Assembly: GCA_963805475.1 (NCBI GenBank)
Contig: CAWDUO010000010.1
Coordinates: 1 to 64,000, forward strand
Origin: VRUE01 sp963805475
Lineage (GTDB): Bacteria > Actinomycetota > Thermoleophilia > Solirubrobacterales > 70-9
Length of the DNA stretch: 64,000 bases
Direction: 5' to 3'
The position numbers and the translations under genes are program-made. The notes under the pieces were generated by a model that did not search any database, was not told the DNA's origin, and worked only from the letters and a program-made list of their open reading frames with translations. This document shows positions 26,073 to 35,947 of the stretch, piece by piece (position 1 is the first letter of the stretch; each line of letters starts with the position of its first letter).

Positions 26073-27056
26073 ATGATCCCCGCGCTCTCCTACTGCGTCG
26101 TGAACACGAACGGCCGCGAGGACCTGCTCGCCTGCCTCGAGGCGATCGAGCGCACGCACCCGGCCGGCGTCGAGGCCGAGATCCTCGTCCTCGACAACGC
26201 CTCGACCGACGGCTCCACCGAGGCCGCTCGCGCGTTCCGCTGTTCCTTTTCCTCTCATGGCGACGAAAAGGAACAGCTGAACGAGGGGGTGCGGTTGGTT
26301 GTGCTGGAGCGGCGGGAGGGCAAGGCGGCCAACGACTCGCGGCTGCTGCGCGAGGCGAAGGGCCGCTACTGCCTGCTGCTGAACGAGGACTCCGAGCTCC
26401 AGCCCGGCGCGACCGCGGCGCTGATCGCCGCGCTCGACGGCGACCCGCGGGCGGGGGCGGCCGGGGCGCAGCTGCTCGACTCCGCCGGCAGGCCGACGCC
26501 CTGCGCCTGGCGCTTCCCCGGGGTCGGCACGGCCCTCGCGGGGGCGCTTTTCCTGCACCGGCTGCTCACCGTGCAGAGCAAGGGCGACGCGACCCGGACC
26601 GTCGACTGGGCGCAGTCGAGCGCGCTGATGGTGCGGCGCGAGGCCGCCCAGCAGGTCGGCTACCTCGACCCCGCCTTCTTCGTCTACTACGACGAGTGCG
26701 ACTTCTGCAAGCGCCTGGCCGAGGCCGGTTGGCGCACCCTCTTCGTCCCGGCCTCCCGCGCGATCCACCGCGACCAGCTCTCCACCGACCTCGCCGCCGG
26801 CCTCCCCCGGATAGTCGAATTCCACCGCAACCGCGACCTCTACATGCAAAAGCATGGCGGGGGGGCAGCGGCTTTCGGAGTGCGCGTATTGACCGCCTGG
26901 TCCTACGCCGTACGCGCGGTCGCCGCCGTCGTCACCCCCGGTCGCTCGCCCCGGATCATGTGGGCGCATGCACGGCAGGCACTGCTGCCGAGACGAGGGG
27001 AAAGCCTCAGGGATCGAGCGTTGCGGGGGGAACGTCCCGGCAGGGCCTCCACTTAA
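26073..27056 (+). CDS. family 2 glycosyltransferase (rhamnosyltransferase-like) with hairpin insert
   Basis: 327 residues from ATG 26073. GT-A motifs: LSYCVVNTNGREDLLACLEAI, ILVLDNASTDGSTEAAR, YCLLLNEDSELQPGATAALI, QSSALMVRREAAQQVGYLDPAFFVYYDECDFCKRLAEAGW. This matches rhamnosyltransferase-like enzymes (DNASTDGS plus YYDECDFCKR). Residues about 53-70 (AFRCSFSSHGDEKEQLNE) come from hairpin H5, inserted between the usual strand after DNASTDGS and the VRLVVLERREGKAAN segment. The last dozen residues and the stop codon lie in composite hairpin H6. It is the only plus-strand gene in the glycan locus. Confidence 0.85.
   Translation: MIPALSYCVVNTNGREDLLACLEAIERTHPAGVEAEILVLDNASTDGSTEAARAFRCSFSSHGDEKEQLNEGVRLVVLERREGKAANDSRLLREAKGRYCLLLNEDSELQPGATAALIAALDGDPRAGAAGAQLLDSAGRPTPCAWRFPGVGTALAGALFLHRLLTVQSKGDATRTVDWAQSSALMVRREAAQQVGYLDPAFFVYYDECDFCKRLAEAGWRTLFVPASRAIHRDQLSTDLAAGLPRIVEFHRNRDLYMQKHGGGAAAFGVRVLTAWSYAVRAVAAVVTPGRSPRIMWAHARQALLPRRGESLRDRALRGERPGRAST
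26233..26283. repeat. hairpin H5 inside a glycosyltransferase gene
   Basis: GCTGTTCCTTTTC (26239-26251) pairs perfectly with GAAAAGGAACAGC (26265-26277). The stem extends through one mismatch to CGTTC (26233-26237) with GAACG (26279-26283). The reading frame is kept. The left arm matches hairpin H4 (GCGTTCCGCTGTTCCTTT), so the two are copies of one element. Confidence 0.9.
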
Positions 27057-27151
27057 CTTGTTTCGGTGAGCGTCTGCCGGCCGTCCGAGATCCGCGGCGC
27101 CGAAAAAGTACAAGACGTTCCGGCCCTACCGGGACGTTCCCTCTCGCAGCG
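27019..27151. repeat. composite hairpin H6, second copy of the H2 core
   Basis: The outer stem pairs 27028-27047 with 27122-27141 (one CA/TA mismatch zone). It continues outward through G-T pairs and one bulge to about 27019 and 27151. The inner stem ACTTGTTTCGG (27056-27066) pairs with CCGAAAAAGT (27100-27109) with one bulge. The segments AGGGCCTCCACTTAACTT, GTCCGAGATC and AAAAAGTACAAGACGTTCC are the same as in H2, while both stems differ but still pair. It lies between the convergent glycosyltransferase and flippase genes, and contains the glycosyltransferase stop codon. Confidence 0.88.
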
Positions 27152-27155
27152 GTGT

Positions 27156-28715
27156 TCAGAGACGAGAATCCTCGTCCGCCATCTCGGCCTCGAATGACTC
27201 TGGGATGCGGCCTTCCACTGCCGCCGGGCGGGAGGCGGCCGTGCGGAGGGAGGCCAAGAGCTCGCGGGGCTCGCGCAGGCGAGAGAGCCAGGTGCGTTCC
27301 TCGGGGGTGAAGAAGCCGCTGAATAGGAGGAGAGCTGGGTAGGTCCCCCAGAGGAGGATGCGGGATGTGAGGCCTACGGTGCCGCTGGTCGGGAGGAGGA
27401 GTTCGCCGAGCGCGACGAGGGCGGCGGAGGCTAGGAGGATCCGGCCGAGGCGGAGCCATTCGTAGGGGACCGGGAAGAGGCGCTGGGTGAAGACGTACAT
27501 CAGGCCGACGACGACGAGGTAGGAGGCGACGAGGGCGAGGCCGGCGCCGACGATGCCGAGCGGCGGCACCAGGACGATGTTGAGGGCGACGTTGACGACA
27601 AGCGCGGCGACCGCCGCCGGCAGGTTGAGCTCGGTCCGCCCGGTGCGGCCGAGGATCACGACGAGCACCATGTAGAGGGCGTAGAGGGTGACGCCGGTGG
27701 CGATCAGGCCGATCGCTTCGTAGGAGTCGAAGAATTCCGGCGCCGCGAGGACGCGCACGATCCAACGCGAGAGCAGCCACATGCCGGTGACGACGAAGGC
27801 GCAGCCGGCGACGAACCAGGTGACGATCGCGGCGTAGGCGCGCCGCGCCTCGTCGTCCTCGCGGATCGAGTAGGCGAGCGGCGGCCAGGCGAGCTGGAAG
27901 CCGCGGACGAGCACGTTGACCGCCTGGGCGAACTTGACCGCGAGCGCGTAGAGGCCGAGCTCGGCGAGGCCGAGCGAGCGGACGATGACGATCCGGTCGA
28001 CGAAGTTGAGCGCGTAGAGCGACATCTCGGCGGGCATCGTCGGCAGGCCGAAACGGGTCATCCGCCGCAGCAGCGGCAGGTCGGCCCACAGCGAGAGGCG
28101 GCGCCAGTTGAGCGCGATCAACGCGACCGCCACGGCGGCGCCGCTGACGTAGCTGCCGAGCAGCAGGCCGCGCGCGCCCTCACCGCGGCCGACGACGAGG
28201 ACGACGGTGAGGCCGATCGCGGCGAGCGCGTTGACGATCGTCGTGACGAAGTAGGCGCGGGCGCGCTCCTCGAGCCGGAACAGCGTCAACAGGTACTCGA
28301 CCATCGTCAGCACCCAGAGACCGCCGATCGCGATCCGGCCCAGCTCTGCCGGCGAGGCCACCTGGGCGGCTTCTTCGGTGAGCAGCGCTTCGGCGATCGT
28401 CCCGGCGAAGGGCAGCGCGATCAGCGCCGCCGCGGTGGTCAGCCAGAAGAGCGCCGCGAACGACGTGGCGACGACCGCGGCCGGGTCCTCGTCGCTCTTG
28501 TAGTAGAAGCGCAGCACCGCCTCGATCAGGCCGAGGCGGACGGCGATGCTGGCCATCACGACGGCGGCGAACATCGCCTCTGCGGCGCCGTAGTCCGCCG
28601 TGGTCAGGTACCGCGTGTAGAGCGGCAGCAGGGCGACCGCGATCAGCTTCGAGAAGACGCTCGCCGCCGTGTAGGCGGCGCCGGTCGTAGCGAGGCGGCG
28701 GAGGTAGCCCGACAC
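27156..28715 (-). CDS. Wzx-type polysaccharide flippase
   Basis: 519 residues with about 12-14 membrane segments. The start reads MSGYLRRLATTGAAYTAASVFSKLIAVALLPLYTRYLTTADYGAAEAMF, typical of the MATE/PST flippase family. Charged residues within helices (FGLPTMPAEMSLYALNFVDRIVIVRSLG) match the Wzx translocation pathway. It would carry the lipid-linked repeat unit to the outer face for polymerisation. The stop lies 5 bases beyond composite hairpin H6; the start is 10 bases from the stop of the ligase gene. Confidence 0.88.
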   Translation of the reverse strand: MSGYLRRLATTGAAYTAASVFSKLIAVALLPLYTRYLTTADYGAAEAMFAAVVMASIAVRLGLIEAVLRFYYKSDEDPAAVVATSFAALFWLTTAAALIALPFAGTIAEALLTEEAAQVASPAELGRIAIGGLWVLTMVEYLLTLFRLEERARAYFVTTIVNALAAIGLTVVLVVGRGEGARGLLLGSYVSGAAVAVALIALNWRRLSLWADLPLLRRMTRFGLPTMPAEMSLYALNFVDRIVIVRSLGLAELGLYALAVKFAQAVNVLVRGFQLAWPPLAYSIREDDEARRAYAAIVTWFVAGCAFVVTGMWLLSRWIVRVLAAPEFFDSYEAIGLIATGVTLYALYMVLVVILGRTGRTELNLPAAVAALVVNVALNIVLVPPLGIVGAGLALVASYLVVVGLMYVFTQRLFPVPYEWLRLGRILLASAALVALGELLLPTSGTVGLTSRILLWGTYPALLLFSGFFTPEERTWLSRLREPRELLASLRTAASRPAAVEGRIPESFEAEMADEDSRL

Positions 28716-28725
28716 GGGGCTAAAC

Positions 28726-30231
28726 CTAGCCGCGCGTTCGCTGTTTGTTGCGCATAGGCCTACAAACAGCGAACGGACCGGCGGCGAGCGACGCGGCGGC
28801 GGCCATCAGGACCCAGGCGATCGGGTCCTCGTAGAAGGACGCGTAGGCGATCGTGTGGACGAGGAGGGCCGCGAAGGACGCGAGGATGGCGGCTCGGGCC
28901 ACCAAGACATAGGTCTGCGGCGCGCGGGTCCCGCCACCCGCGCGAGAGACGGTGAACAGGCCTGACCCCATGGTCCACAGGGACACGATCAGCAGGGCCG
29001 CGTACGCGGCCAGGCCGATGACCCCCTGCTCTGCCGCAACGGTTATCGGCTCAGTGTGAGAGACCGAGACGGGGGTCTTCTTCGTTGCGGCGTGTTCGGT
29101 GTAGGCCTTGGGGAAGCTGCCGGCGCCGTAGCCCCAGACGGGGCGCTCGCGGAAGAGCTTGAGGCCACCTGAGACCAGGTTCGTGCGACCGCTGGTGTCC
29201 ACGTTGAGGCGGTCTGGGCTGAGCTTCGAGGCGCCGCCGGCGAAGAGGACGATCGCCACGGCCAATATGGCGCCGGCGCCCACGGCTATCAGCGTCCAGC
29301 GCCAGCTCCAGCGGATCGCGGCCAGGACCGCGAGGCCGACCAGCAGGGCGATGAAGCTGGATTGGGAGAAGGTGACCGCGAGGCCGAACCAGAGGACCGC
29401 TACGAGGGCGGTGAGCAGCGCCAGCGTTCGGCGTTCCTTGGCCCACAGCAGCGCCGACATCGCCACGACGATCACCAGGGCCAGGTAGCGGCCGTAGATG
29501 TTCGGGTCCCAGAAGACCGAGTTGACGCGGAAGTAGGTGTGGAATTCGTTCGAGCGGATGACCTGGGCGTTCCAGAACAGGTCGCGGCTCAGGTACTCCA
29601 CAGTCCCAACGAGCACGAACGCCACAGCCTCCAAGGCGATCACCCACATGACGAGGACCAGCAGCTTCCGATTCCAGGTCACGTCCCGCAGCAGCGCGTA
29701 GACCAACGAGAAGGGCACGAAGAAGAAGCAGACGCTCTGAAGGCTCTTGGAGAAATCCGGGGAGTAGAGGGTTTGGAGGGCGTACAAGACGACCACTCCG
29801 GCGAGGACGTACGGCAGGAAAGTGCGGGGCTTCTCATCTACCTGCCTGCGAAACGCAATCGACAGCACGCCTCCTGCAATCACGAGATAGAGCGGGACCA
29901 GCAGATTTGCCGTATCTCCTCCCGCGTGGAGAGGGACGCGGAAGGGGAGCGTCGCGACGATCGCCAGGGGGAGTAGGAGCTGCCAGCGCTTGAAGATGGC
30001 GGCCAGGGCGCCGGCCGCGGCCAGTCCCGCAATCCCCAGCGCGATCAGGCGACCCGCGTGGTCGCGCAGGTCGACTATCTGGGCGGAGTGCCACTGGTCG
30101 CCGAGGATCAGGGCGGGAAAGAGGACGAGCGCCAGCAGCATCGCCGCGGCGCGGGAGCGGCCGGCGGGCAGGACGATCGAGGCGGCGCCCGCGGCGGCCG
30201 CGGCTAGGACGCCGATTGCGGAGAGGATCAA
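28726..30231 (-). CDS. O-antigen ligase/polymerase-like membrane protein
   Basis: 501 residues from TTG 30231. That start overlaps the stop of the upstream gene (TTGA). About 11-12 membrane segments. The Wzy/WaaL-type extracellular loop is visible: LNVDTSGRTNLVSGGLKLFRERPVWGYGAGSFPKAY, followed by HTEPITVAAEQGVIGLAAYAALL, where the histidine-glutamate segment is conserved in ligases. It would polymerise or ligate the glycan repeat on the outer face. The last 15 residues are encoded by hairpin H7 and its flank, and replace whatever tail the gene had. Confidence 0.85.
   Translation of the reverse strand: MILSAIGVLAAAAAGAASIVLPAGRSRAAAMLLALVLFPALILGDQWHSAQIVDLRDHAGRLIALGIAGLAAAGALAAIFKRWQLLLPLAIVATLPFRVPLHAGGDTANLLVPLYLVIAGGVLSIAFRRQVDEKPRTFLPYVLAGVVVLYALQTLYSPDFSKSLQSVCFFFVPFSLVYALLRDVTWNRKLLVLVMWVIALEAVAFVLVGTVEYLSRDLFWNAQVIRSNEFHTYFRVNSVFWDPNIYGRYLALVIVVAMSALLWAKERRTLALLTALVAVLWFGLAVTFSQSSFIALLVGLAVLAAIRWSWRWTLIAVGAGAILAVAIVLFAGGASKLSPDRLNVDTSGRTNLVSGGLKLFRERPVWGYGAGSFPKAYTEHAATKKTPVSVSHTEPITVAAEQGVIGLAAYAALLIVSLWTMGSGLFTVSRAGGGTRAPQTYVLVARAAILASFAALLVHTIAYASFYEDPIAWVLMAAAASLAAGPFAVCRPMRNKQRTRG
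28736..28774. repeat. hairpin H7 at the 3' end of the ligase gene
   Basis: GTTCGCTGTTTGT (28736-28748) pairs perfectly with ACAAACAGCGAAC (28762-28774) around a 13-base loop. Preceded by GC, the left arm resembles the GCGTTCCGCTGTTC arm of H4, H5 and H8. It encodes the last residues of the ligase (PFAVCRPMRNKQR) and ends 10 bases before its stop codon. Confidence 0.85.
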
Positions 30232-30701
30232 CAGGCGGCCCTCCGGGACACCCGGTGCAGCTTCATCGCGCCGCCGGGGACGAGCGTGCGGCCCTCGCCG
30301 AGCAGCTTGACGCGCAGCTTGTAGCGGCCGGGCGGGGCGCTGCCGTCGCCCCGCGTTCGCCCGTCCCAGTAGAAGGTGTGGAAGGTGTAGCGCTTCAGGT
30401 AGGCGTCGCGGGCGAGGGTGAGGACCAGTCCGCCGCCCGGCTTCACCACCTGGACGTCGCCGCGGTCGGAGACCGTCGTGCGGAAGCGGATCCGCATGCG
30501 GTCGAGGCACTTGCCGCCCGGGACGAAGGCGTTCACCGGCGGAGTCCCCTTGGGGAAGGGCACGGCGCGGAAGCTGACCCGGTCGAGAACCAGCGGGTCG
30601 CGCTTGAGCCGCTGCGACCAGGCGAAGGCGGCGGCCGTGGCGAGGACGAGGAGGGCGAAGACGACCGCGGCGGTAGACGCCCTAACCGGTCGCCGAGGCA
30701 T
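30228..30701 (-). CDS. secreted or membrane-anchored small protein of the glycan locus
   Basis: 157 residues with one N-terminal membrane segment (AAVVFALLVLATAAAFAW), then a beta-rich domain. The domain has FRTTVSDRGDVQVVKPGGG, YLKRYTFHTFYWDGRTRGDGSAPPGRYKLRV and GAMKLHRVSRRAAC. The WDGR...G...PPGRYKLRV pattern is like FlgD/CHU_C-type Ig-like domains that carry a 'W-x-G-x-x-x-G-x-x-x-x-x-G-x-Y' signature. The function is unknown. It overlaps the LytR_C gene by 20 bases and the ligase start by four. Confidence 0.7.
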   Translation of the reverse strand: MPRRPVRASTAAVVFALLVLATAAAFAWSQRLKRDPLVLDRVSFRAVPFPKGTPPVNAFVPGGKCLDRMRIRFRTTVSDRGDVQVVKPGGGLVLTLARDAYLKRYTFHTFYWDGRTRGDGSAPPGRYKLRVKLLGEGRTLVPGGAMKLHRVSRRAAC

Positions 30702-31425
30702 TGTCCTCGCCGACCACGACCGTGACCGGGGACCCGGCCGAGAGCGAGGCGATTTCGGACGTCATCGGCCGCACTCGCGAGATTTCCAGCACGTCGGCGA
30801 CGCGGTGCGCCGCGCGCCCCTCGCCCTGCTCGAACATGACGACGCTTTCGGAGAAGCTCGCGCGGCTGTTGCTCACCGCGCCGAGCTTGAAGCCGTGCCG
30901 CTCGACCATGTTGCCGAAGGTCCCGGCGAGGCCGTCGACGGCGGTGCCGTTGAGCACCGTGACCTCGATTTCGCTCGGCTTCTGGGCCTGGGCGACCCGC
31001 TTGCCGTCCTTGCCGCCGCCTCCGCCACTGCCGCCGCCGCCCTGCGTGACCGCGTAGGCGACGCCTCCCCCGGCCAGGATCAGGACGACGAAGACGCCGA
31101 CCAGGTAGCGCGGGTCGCCGAGCCGATCCCGCCAGCCCTGTCCGCGCACGCCCCCCCCGCGCCGTTCGCGACGCGACTCGCGATCCTGCACGGCGCGCTG
31201 CTCCGCCGTGCGCGCCTCCTCCAGCTTGCGCATCTGCTCGGCCCGCTCGGCCGCCGCGGCGGAGGTCGTCTCCTTGCGCTCCGCGTCGCGCTCGGGCGCC
31301 GAGCCCGCCCACTCGCGCAGGCGGCGGACGTCGCGCCCCTGCGCGAAGGAGAGCAGGGCAAGCAGGGCCAGCCCCAGGAAGGCGACCAGGCCCGCGTAGG
31401 CACCGATTTCTTTGATCAGCTCCAA
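30682..31425 (-). CDS. LytR_C-domain membrane protein
   Basis: 247 residues. A first membrane segment (GLVAFLGLALLALLSFA) is followed by a charged coiled stretch, a second membrane segment (LVGVFVVLILAGGGVAYAV), a glycine-rich linker and a C-terminal LytR_C domain (IEVTVLNGTAVDGLAGTFGNMVERHGFKLGAVSNS). LytR_C domains accompany LytR-CpsA-Psr ligases that attach glycans to peptidoglycan; this protein lacks the LCP catalytic domain. Its place in the glycan operon suggests a role in anchoring polymer to the wall. Confidence 0.8.
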   Translation of the reverse strand: MELIKEIGAYAGLVAFLGLALLALLSFAQGRDVRRLREWAGSAPERDAERKETTSAAAAERAEQMRKLEEARTAEQRAVQDRESRRERRGGGVRGQGWRDRLGDPRYLVGVFVVLILAGGGVAYAVTQGGGGSGGGGGKDGKRVAQAQKPSEIEVTVLNGTAVDGLAGTFGNMVERHGFKLGAVSNSRASFSESVVMFEQGEGRAAHRVADVLEISRVRPMTSEIASLSAGSPVTVVVGEDNASATG

Positions 31426-31440
31426 GTTGGCTGCGTGAGG

Positions 31441-33321
31441 CTATCCGTCGTAGACCGCAGCCGCGTCCCCACCAGGGCTGGCTATCAGGGCCACGACCCG
31501 CTCGGCGAGGTTAGCCTCGTCGCCGGCCATCACCAGGTGCTCGAGCGAGTTCAGCGTCGACTCGACCCACTGCGGGTCCAGCGGCGCGTGGCGCACCGCC
31601 CGGTGGATGCGCTTGGCCGCCGTAGGCCGCAGATCCTCGCCGCCGCCGATCAGCTCCTCGTGCAGCTTCTCCCCCGGGCGTGGCTGGGTGAACTCGATCG
31701 CGATCTCCGTCCCCGGCTCGTAGCCCGCCAGGCGGATCATGTTGGTCGCCAGGTCGACGATCTTGACCGGCTCGCCCATGTCGAGGACGAAGACCTCGCC
31801 GCGGCCGGCGCCGATGTCGCCGGCGCGGATCACCAGCTGCACGGCCTCGGGGATCGTCATGAAGTAGCGGGTCATCTCCGGGTGGGTGACGGTTACCGGG
31901 CCGCCGCGCTCGATCTGGCCGCGGAAGATCGGCACGACGCTGCCCGAGGAGGCGAGCACGTTGCCGAAGCGGACGCTGGCGAAGCGCGTCCCGGGGTGTT
32001 TGTGGCCCGCCGCCTCGACGATCCACTCGGCCATCGCCTTGGAGGCGCCCATCACCGTCTTCGGGTTGACCGCCTTGTCGGTCGAGATCAGGACGAAGCG
32101 CTCGACGTCGGAGGCGGCGGCGGTCTCGGCCGCGATCCGCGTCGCGATCGCGTTGTTGCGCACGGCCTCCAGCGGGTTGGCCTCCATCAGCGGCACGTGC
32201 TTGTAGGCGGCGGCGTGGAAGACGACGCTCGGCTTGAAGCGCTGCATCGTCTCCAGCATCCGGTGCGGCTCGCGGCAGTCGGCGAGCACCGCCTCGACGC
32301 TGGAGAAGTGGCGCTCGTCGAGCATCTCGCGCTCGACCTCGAACAGGTTGTCCTCGGCGTGGTCGAGCATCACCAGCAGGCGCGGGCCGACGCGCGCGAT
32401 CTGACGGCACAGCTCGGAGCCGATCGAGCCGCCGGCGCCGGTGACGAGGACGATGCGGTCGCGCAGGTAGGCGCCGACCCGGTCGAGCTCGACGACGATC
32501 GGGTCGCGGCCGAGCACGTCCTCGACCTGCACCTCGCGCAGCTGCTTGTTGAGCTGGACGCCGCCGCGCAGCAGCTCGAACACGGTCGGCAGGGTGCGCA
32601 CGCGGATCTCGCGCTCGCGGCAGGCGGCGACGACGCGGGCGCGCAGCGTCCCCGGTGCCGAGGGGATCGCAATCACGACCTCGTCGGGCTCGGTCTCGTC
32701 GAGGATCGTCTCGATCTCGTCCGTCCTCCCCAGCACCTTCAGGCCGAGCATCCGCATCCCCCGCTTGCGCGGGTCGTCGTCGACGAAGCCGATCGCGGTG
32801 GCGCCGAGGTTGGGGTTGAGGTGCATCTCGCGGACGACCATCTGCCCGCCCGAGCCGGCGCCGATCACCAGCACCTCGTGGCGGGGCAGGCGGTGGCCGT
32901 GGCTGGGCCGCTCGACGATCAGCCGCACGGCGAGGCGCGCGCCGGCGACGAAGAACAGGGTGAGGATGAAGTCCATCACCGCGACCGAGCGCGGCACCGC
33001 GTGGTGGAAGGGCTTGAGCACGGTGAAGACGACGATCAGCAGGGCGCTGGCGACCGCGACGGCGCGCACGATCGTGAGGAAGTCGCGGCCGCTGACGTAG
33101 CGCCACCACTTCTGGTAGAGGCCGAAGGCGGCGAAGACGGCGACCTTGCCGACCACGACGAAGCCGACCGCCTGGAAGAAGAGCACCGTGTAGCGGTGGG
33201 GCACCCCTTCGTCGAGGAAGCGCAGGCGGAACGCGCAGTAGAAGGCGAGCCCGACGAGCAGCGCGTCGGCCGCCGCCTGCAGGGCCCTGTTGCGGTAGAC
33301 CGGGTGGTTCAAGCGACCCAT
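31441..33321 (-). CDS. CapD/WbpM-type nucleoside-diphosphate-sugar dehydratase/epimerase
   Basis: 626 residues. Four N-terminal membrane segments (residues about 13-130) precede a CoA-binding-like domain with GAGSGGQMVVREM. A Rossmann SDR domain follows: VLVTGAGGSIGSELCRQI at 291-307, DHAEDNLFEVEREM, VFHAAAYKHVPLMEANPLEAVRNN, STDKAVNPKTVMGASKAMAEW and FGNVLASSGSVVPIF. Enzymes of this type make UDP-2-acetamido-2,6-dideoxy-xylo-4-hexulose, giving bacillosamine or fucosamine-type sugars that the initiating transferase can use. It is divergent from dedA by 58 bases. Confidence 0.9.
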   Translation of the reverse strand: MGRLNHPVYRNRALQAAADALLVGLAFYCAFRLRFLDEGVPHRYTVLFFQAVGFVVVGKVAVFAAFGLYQKWWRYVSGRDFLTIVRAVAVASALLIVVFTVLKPFHHAVPRSVAVMDFILTLFFVAGARLAVRLIVERPSHGHRLPRHEVLVIGAGSGGQMVVREMHLNPNLGATAIGFVDDDPRKRGMRMLGLKVLGRTDEIETILDETEPDEVVIAIPSAPGTLRARVVAACREREIRVRTLPTVFELLRGGVQLNKQLREVQVEDVLGRDPIVVELDRVGAYLRDRIVLVTGAGGSIGSELCRQIARVGPRLLVMLDHAEDNLFEVEREMLDERHFSSVEAVLADCREPHRMLETMQRFKPSVVFHAAAYKHVPLMEANPLEAVRNNAIATRIAAETAAASDVERFVLISTDKAVNPKTVMGASKAMAEWIVEAAGHKHPGTRFASVRFGNVLASSGSVVPIFRGQIERGGPVTVTHPEMTRYFMTIPEAVQLVIRAGDIGAGRGEVFVLDMGEPVKIVDLATNMIRLAGYEPGTEIAIEFTQPRPGEKLHEELIGGGEDLRPTAAKRIHRAVRHAPLDPQWVESTLNSLEHLVMAGDEANLAERVVALIASPGGDAAAVYDG

Positions 33322-33379
33322 CGGGAGCCATCGAGTTTAGTTGCTGTGCGCTGCGCTCCCTACAATTCCCGCTTCGCGC

Positions 33380-34006
33380 ATGCCGCTTCCCCTCGCCGAC
33401 ATAACCGGCCCGATCGTCGACTTCTGCGTCAACACGATCGAAAGCACCGGCCTGGCCGGGATCTTCCTGCTGATGGGCGCCGGCAGCGCCTGCATCCCGA
33501 TCCCCAGCGAGGCGGTGATGCTGTTCGGCGGCTTCAGCGTCTCCAACGGCGATCAGACGATGCTGGGGATCGTCGTCGCCGGAGTGGCGGGCAACGTCGC
33601 CGGCTCCTGGCTGACCTACGCGGTCGGCTACTACGGCCGCGTCGACCTGCTGGAGAAGAACCGGCTGATCCACGTCAGCCCGGCGCGGCTGGCCTGGGTC
33701 GACGGCTGGTTCAAGCGCCACGGCGACGCGACCGTCTTCTTCGCTCGGATGATCCCCCTGGTGCGCGCCTTCATCTCGCTGCCGGCCGGCGTCGCCGAGA
33801 TGCCCTTCTGGCGCTTCACCTGGCTGACCGCGCTCGGCTCGATCCCCTGGGTGCTCGGCTTCGGGCTGCTCGGCCGGGCGGTCGGCGACAACTGGGAACA
33901 GTGGCGCCACCACCTCCAGGTGCTCGACTACCTGACGGTCGCGGCGATCGTCGTCCTGATCGTCTACGTGATCGTCAGGCGGCGGCGCAAGCCGGCGACG
34001 GCGTGA
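33380..34006 (+). CDS. DedA-family membrane protein
   Basis: 208 residues from ATG 33380. Family features: GIFLLMGAGSACIPIPSEAVMLFGGF near the N-terminus, GNVAGSWLTYAVGYYGR, then FKRHGDATVFFARMIPLVRAFISLPAGVAEMPFWRFTWLTALGSIPW. The FARMIPLVRAFISLPAGVA motif holds the conserved arginines. DedA members are linked to membrane homeostasis and some flip undecaprenyl phosphate, which fits its coupling (GTGA overlap) to uppP directly downstream. Confidence 0.9.
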   Translation: MPLPLADITGPIVDFCVNTIESTGLAGIFLLMGAGSACIPIPSEAVMLFGGFSVSNGDQTMLGIVVAGVAGNVAGSWLTYAVGYYGRVDLLEKNRLIHVSPARLAWVDGWFKRHGDATVFFARMIPLVRAFISLPAGVAEMPFWRFTWLTALGSIPWVLGFGLLGRAVGDNWEQWRHHLQVLDYLTVAAIVVLIVYVIVRRRRKPATA

Positions 34007-34806
34007 TCGGGGCGCGGCGGGCGCTGGCGCTGGGAATCGTCCAGGGGCCGGCCGAGCTGCTGCCCGTCTCCTCCTCCGCCCACATCGTGCTGATCCCCTG
34101 GCTGGCGGGCTGGGACTGGGAGCGGCTGGACCCGGAGGTGCGCAAGAGCTTCGAGGTCGCGGTGCACGGCGGCGCGGCGGCGGCGCTGCTGATCGGCCAG
34201 CGGCGGACGATCCTCGAGGAGCTGCGCTCCTTCGACGGCCGGCGGGCGCTCGTCCTCGGCCTCTCCTTCCTGCCGGCGGCGGTCGTCGGCTACACGCTGG
34301 AGCGGCCGATCGAGCGGCGGCTGGGCGGGCCGAGGGCGACGGCGGCCGGGCTGCTGGCCGGCGCGGCGGCGATGCTGGCCGCCGACAGGCGGCCGCAGGA
34401 GCGCGGCCGCGGCGACGCCACCCCGGCCGACGGGCTGGCGCTGGGCCTCGCCCAGGCGACAGCGCTGGCGCCCGGCGTCTCGCGCAACGGCGTCACCCTC
34501 GCCGCGGCGCGCTGGCGGCGCTTCTCGCGCGACCAGGCGAACCTGCTCTCGCGCACGATCGCGCTGCCGATCATCGTCGGCGCGGCGGCGCTGAAGGGCG
34601 AGCGCCTGCGCCGCGGCGGCGTCCCCCCCGGCCTGCGCCGCTCCCTGGCCATAGGCGTCGGCGCCTCCTTCGCCTCGACCCTCGCCTCCCAGCGCCTGAT
34701 CGGCCTGGTCGAGCGCGACCGCGCCCTCTGGCCCTACGCGGCGTACCGAGCCGCCCTCGCCGCCGCTGGTCCTCCACAAGCTCAGGCGTTCCGCTGTTCG
34801 ACTTAT
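34003..34806 (+). CDS. uppP: undecaprenyl-diphosphatase UppP (BacA)
   Basis: Starts at GTG 34003, overlapping the dedA stop. It recycles undecaprenyl diphosphate, the lipid carrier for peptidoglycan and the glycan cluster. Signature motifs: QGPAELLPVSSSAHIVL (glutamate and SSxxH) and ALAPGVSRNGVTLAAA (PGxSR). The natural family C-terminus is reached near residue 260 (ALWPYAAYRAALAAAG). From there the frame enters hairpin H8 and continues with no stop into purM, so the end given is only where a purM GTG begins. Either the stop was lost when the hairpin inserted, giving a 626-residue fusion, or ribosomes reinitiate. Confidence 0.88.
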
Positions 34807-35883
<1,077 letters not shown>

Positions 35884-35947
35884 AGAACTCTATCGACACC
35901 GTGCCGACAATATGGGCAGTCGATGAGCCCACAGCCCTCAAGCTTCG

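Noticed and set aside
30418..34002. A 1821-residue plus-strand frame running across the glycan locus
   Set aside because: Its first 1195 codons are antisense to the LytR_C, CapD and other real genes and contain no family motifs. Only the part from 34003 on (uppP and purM) is real coding.
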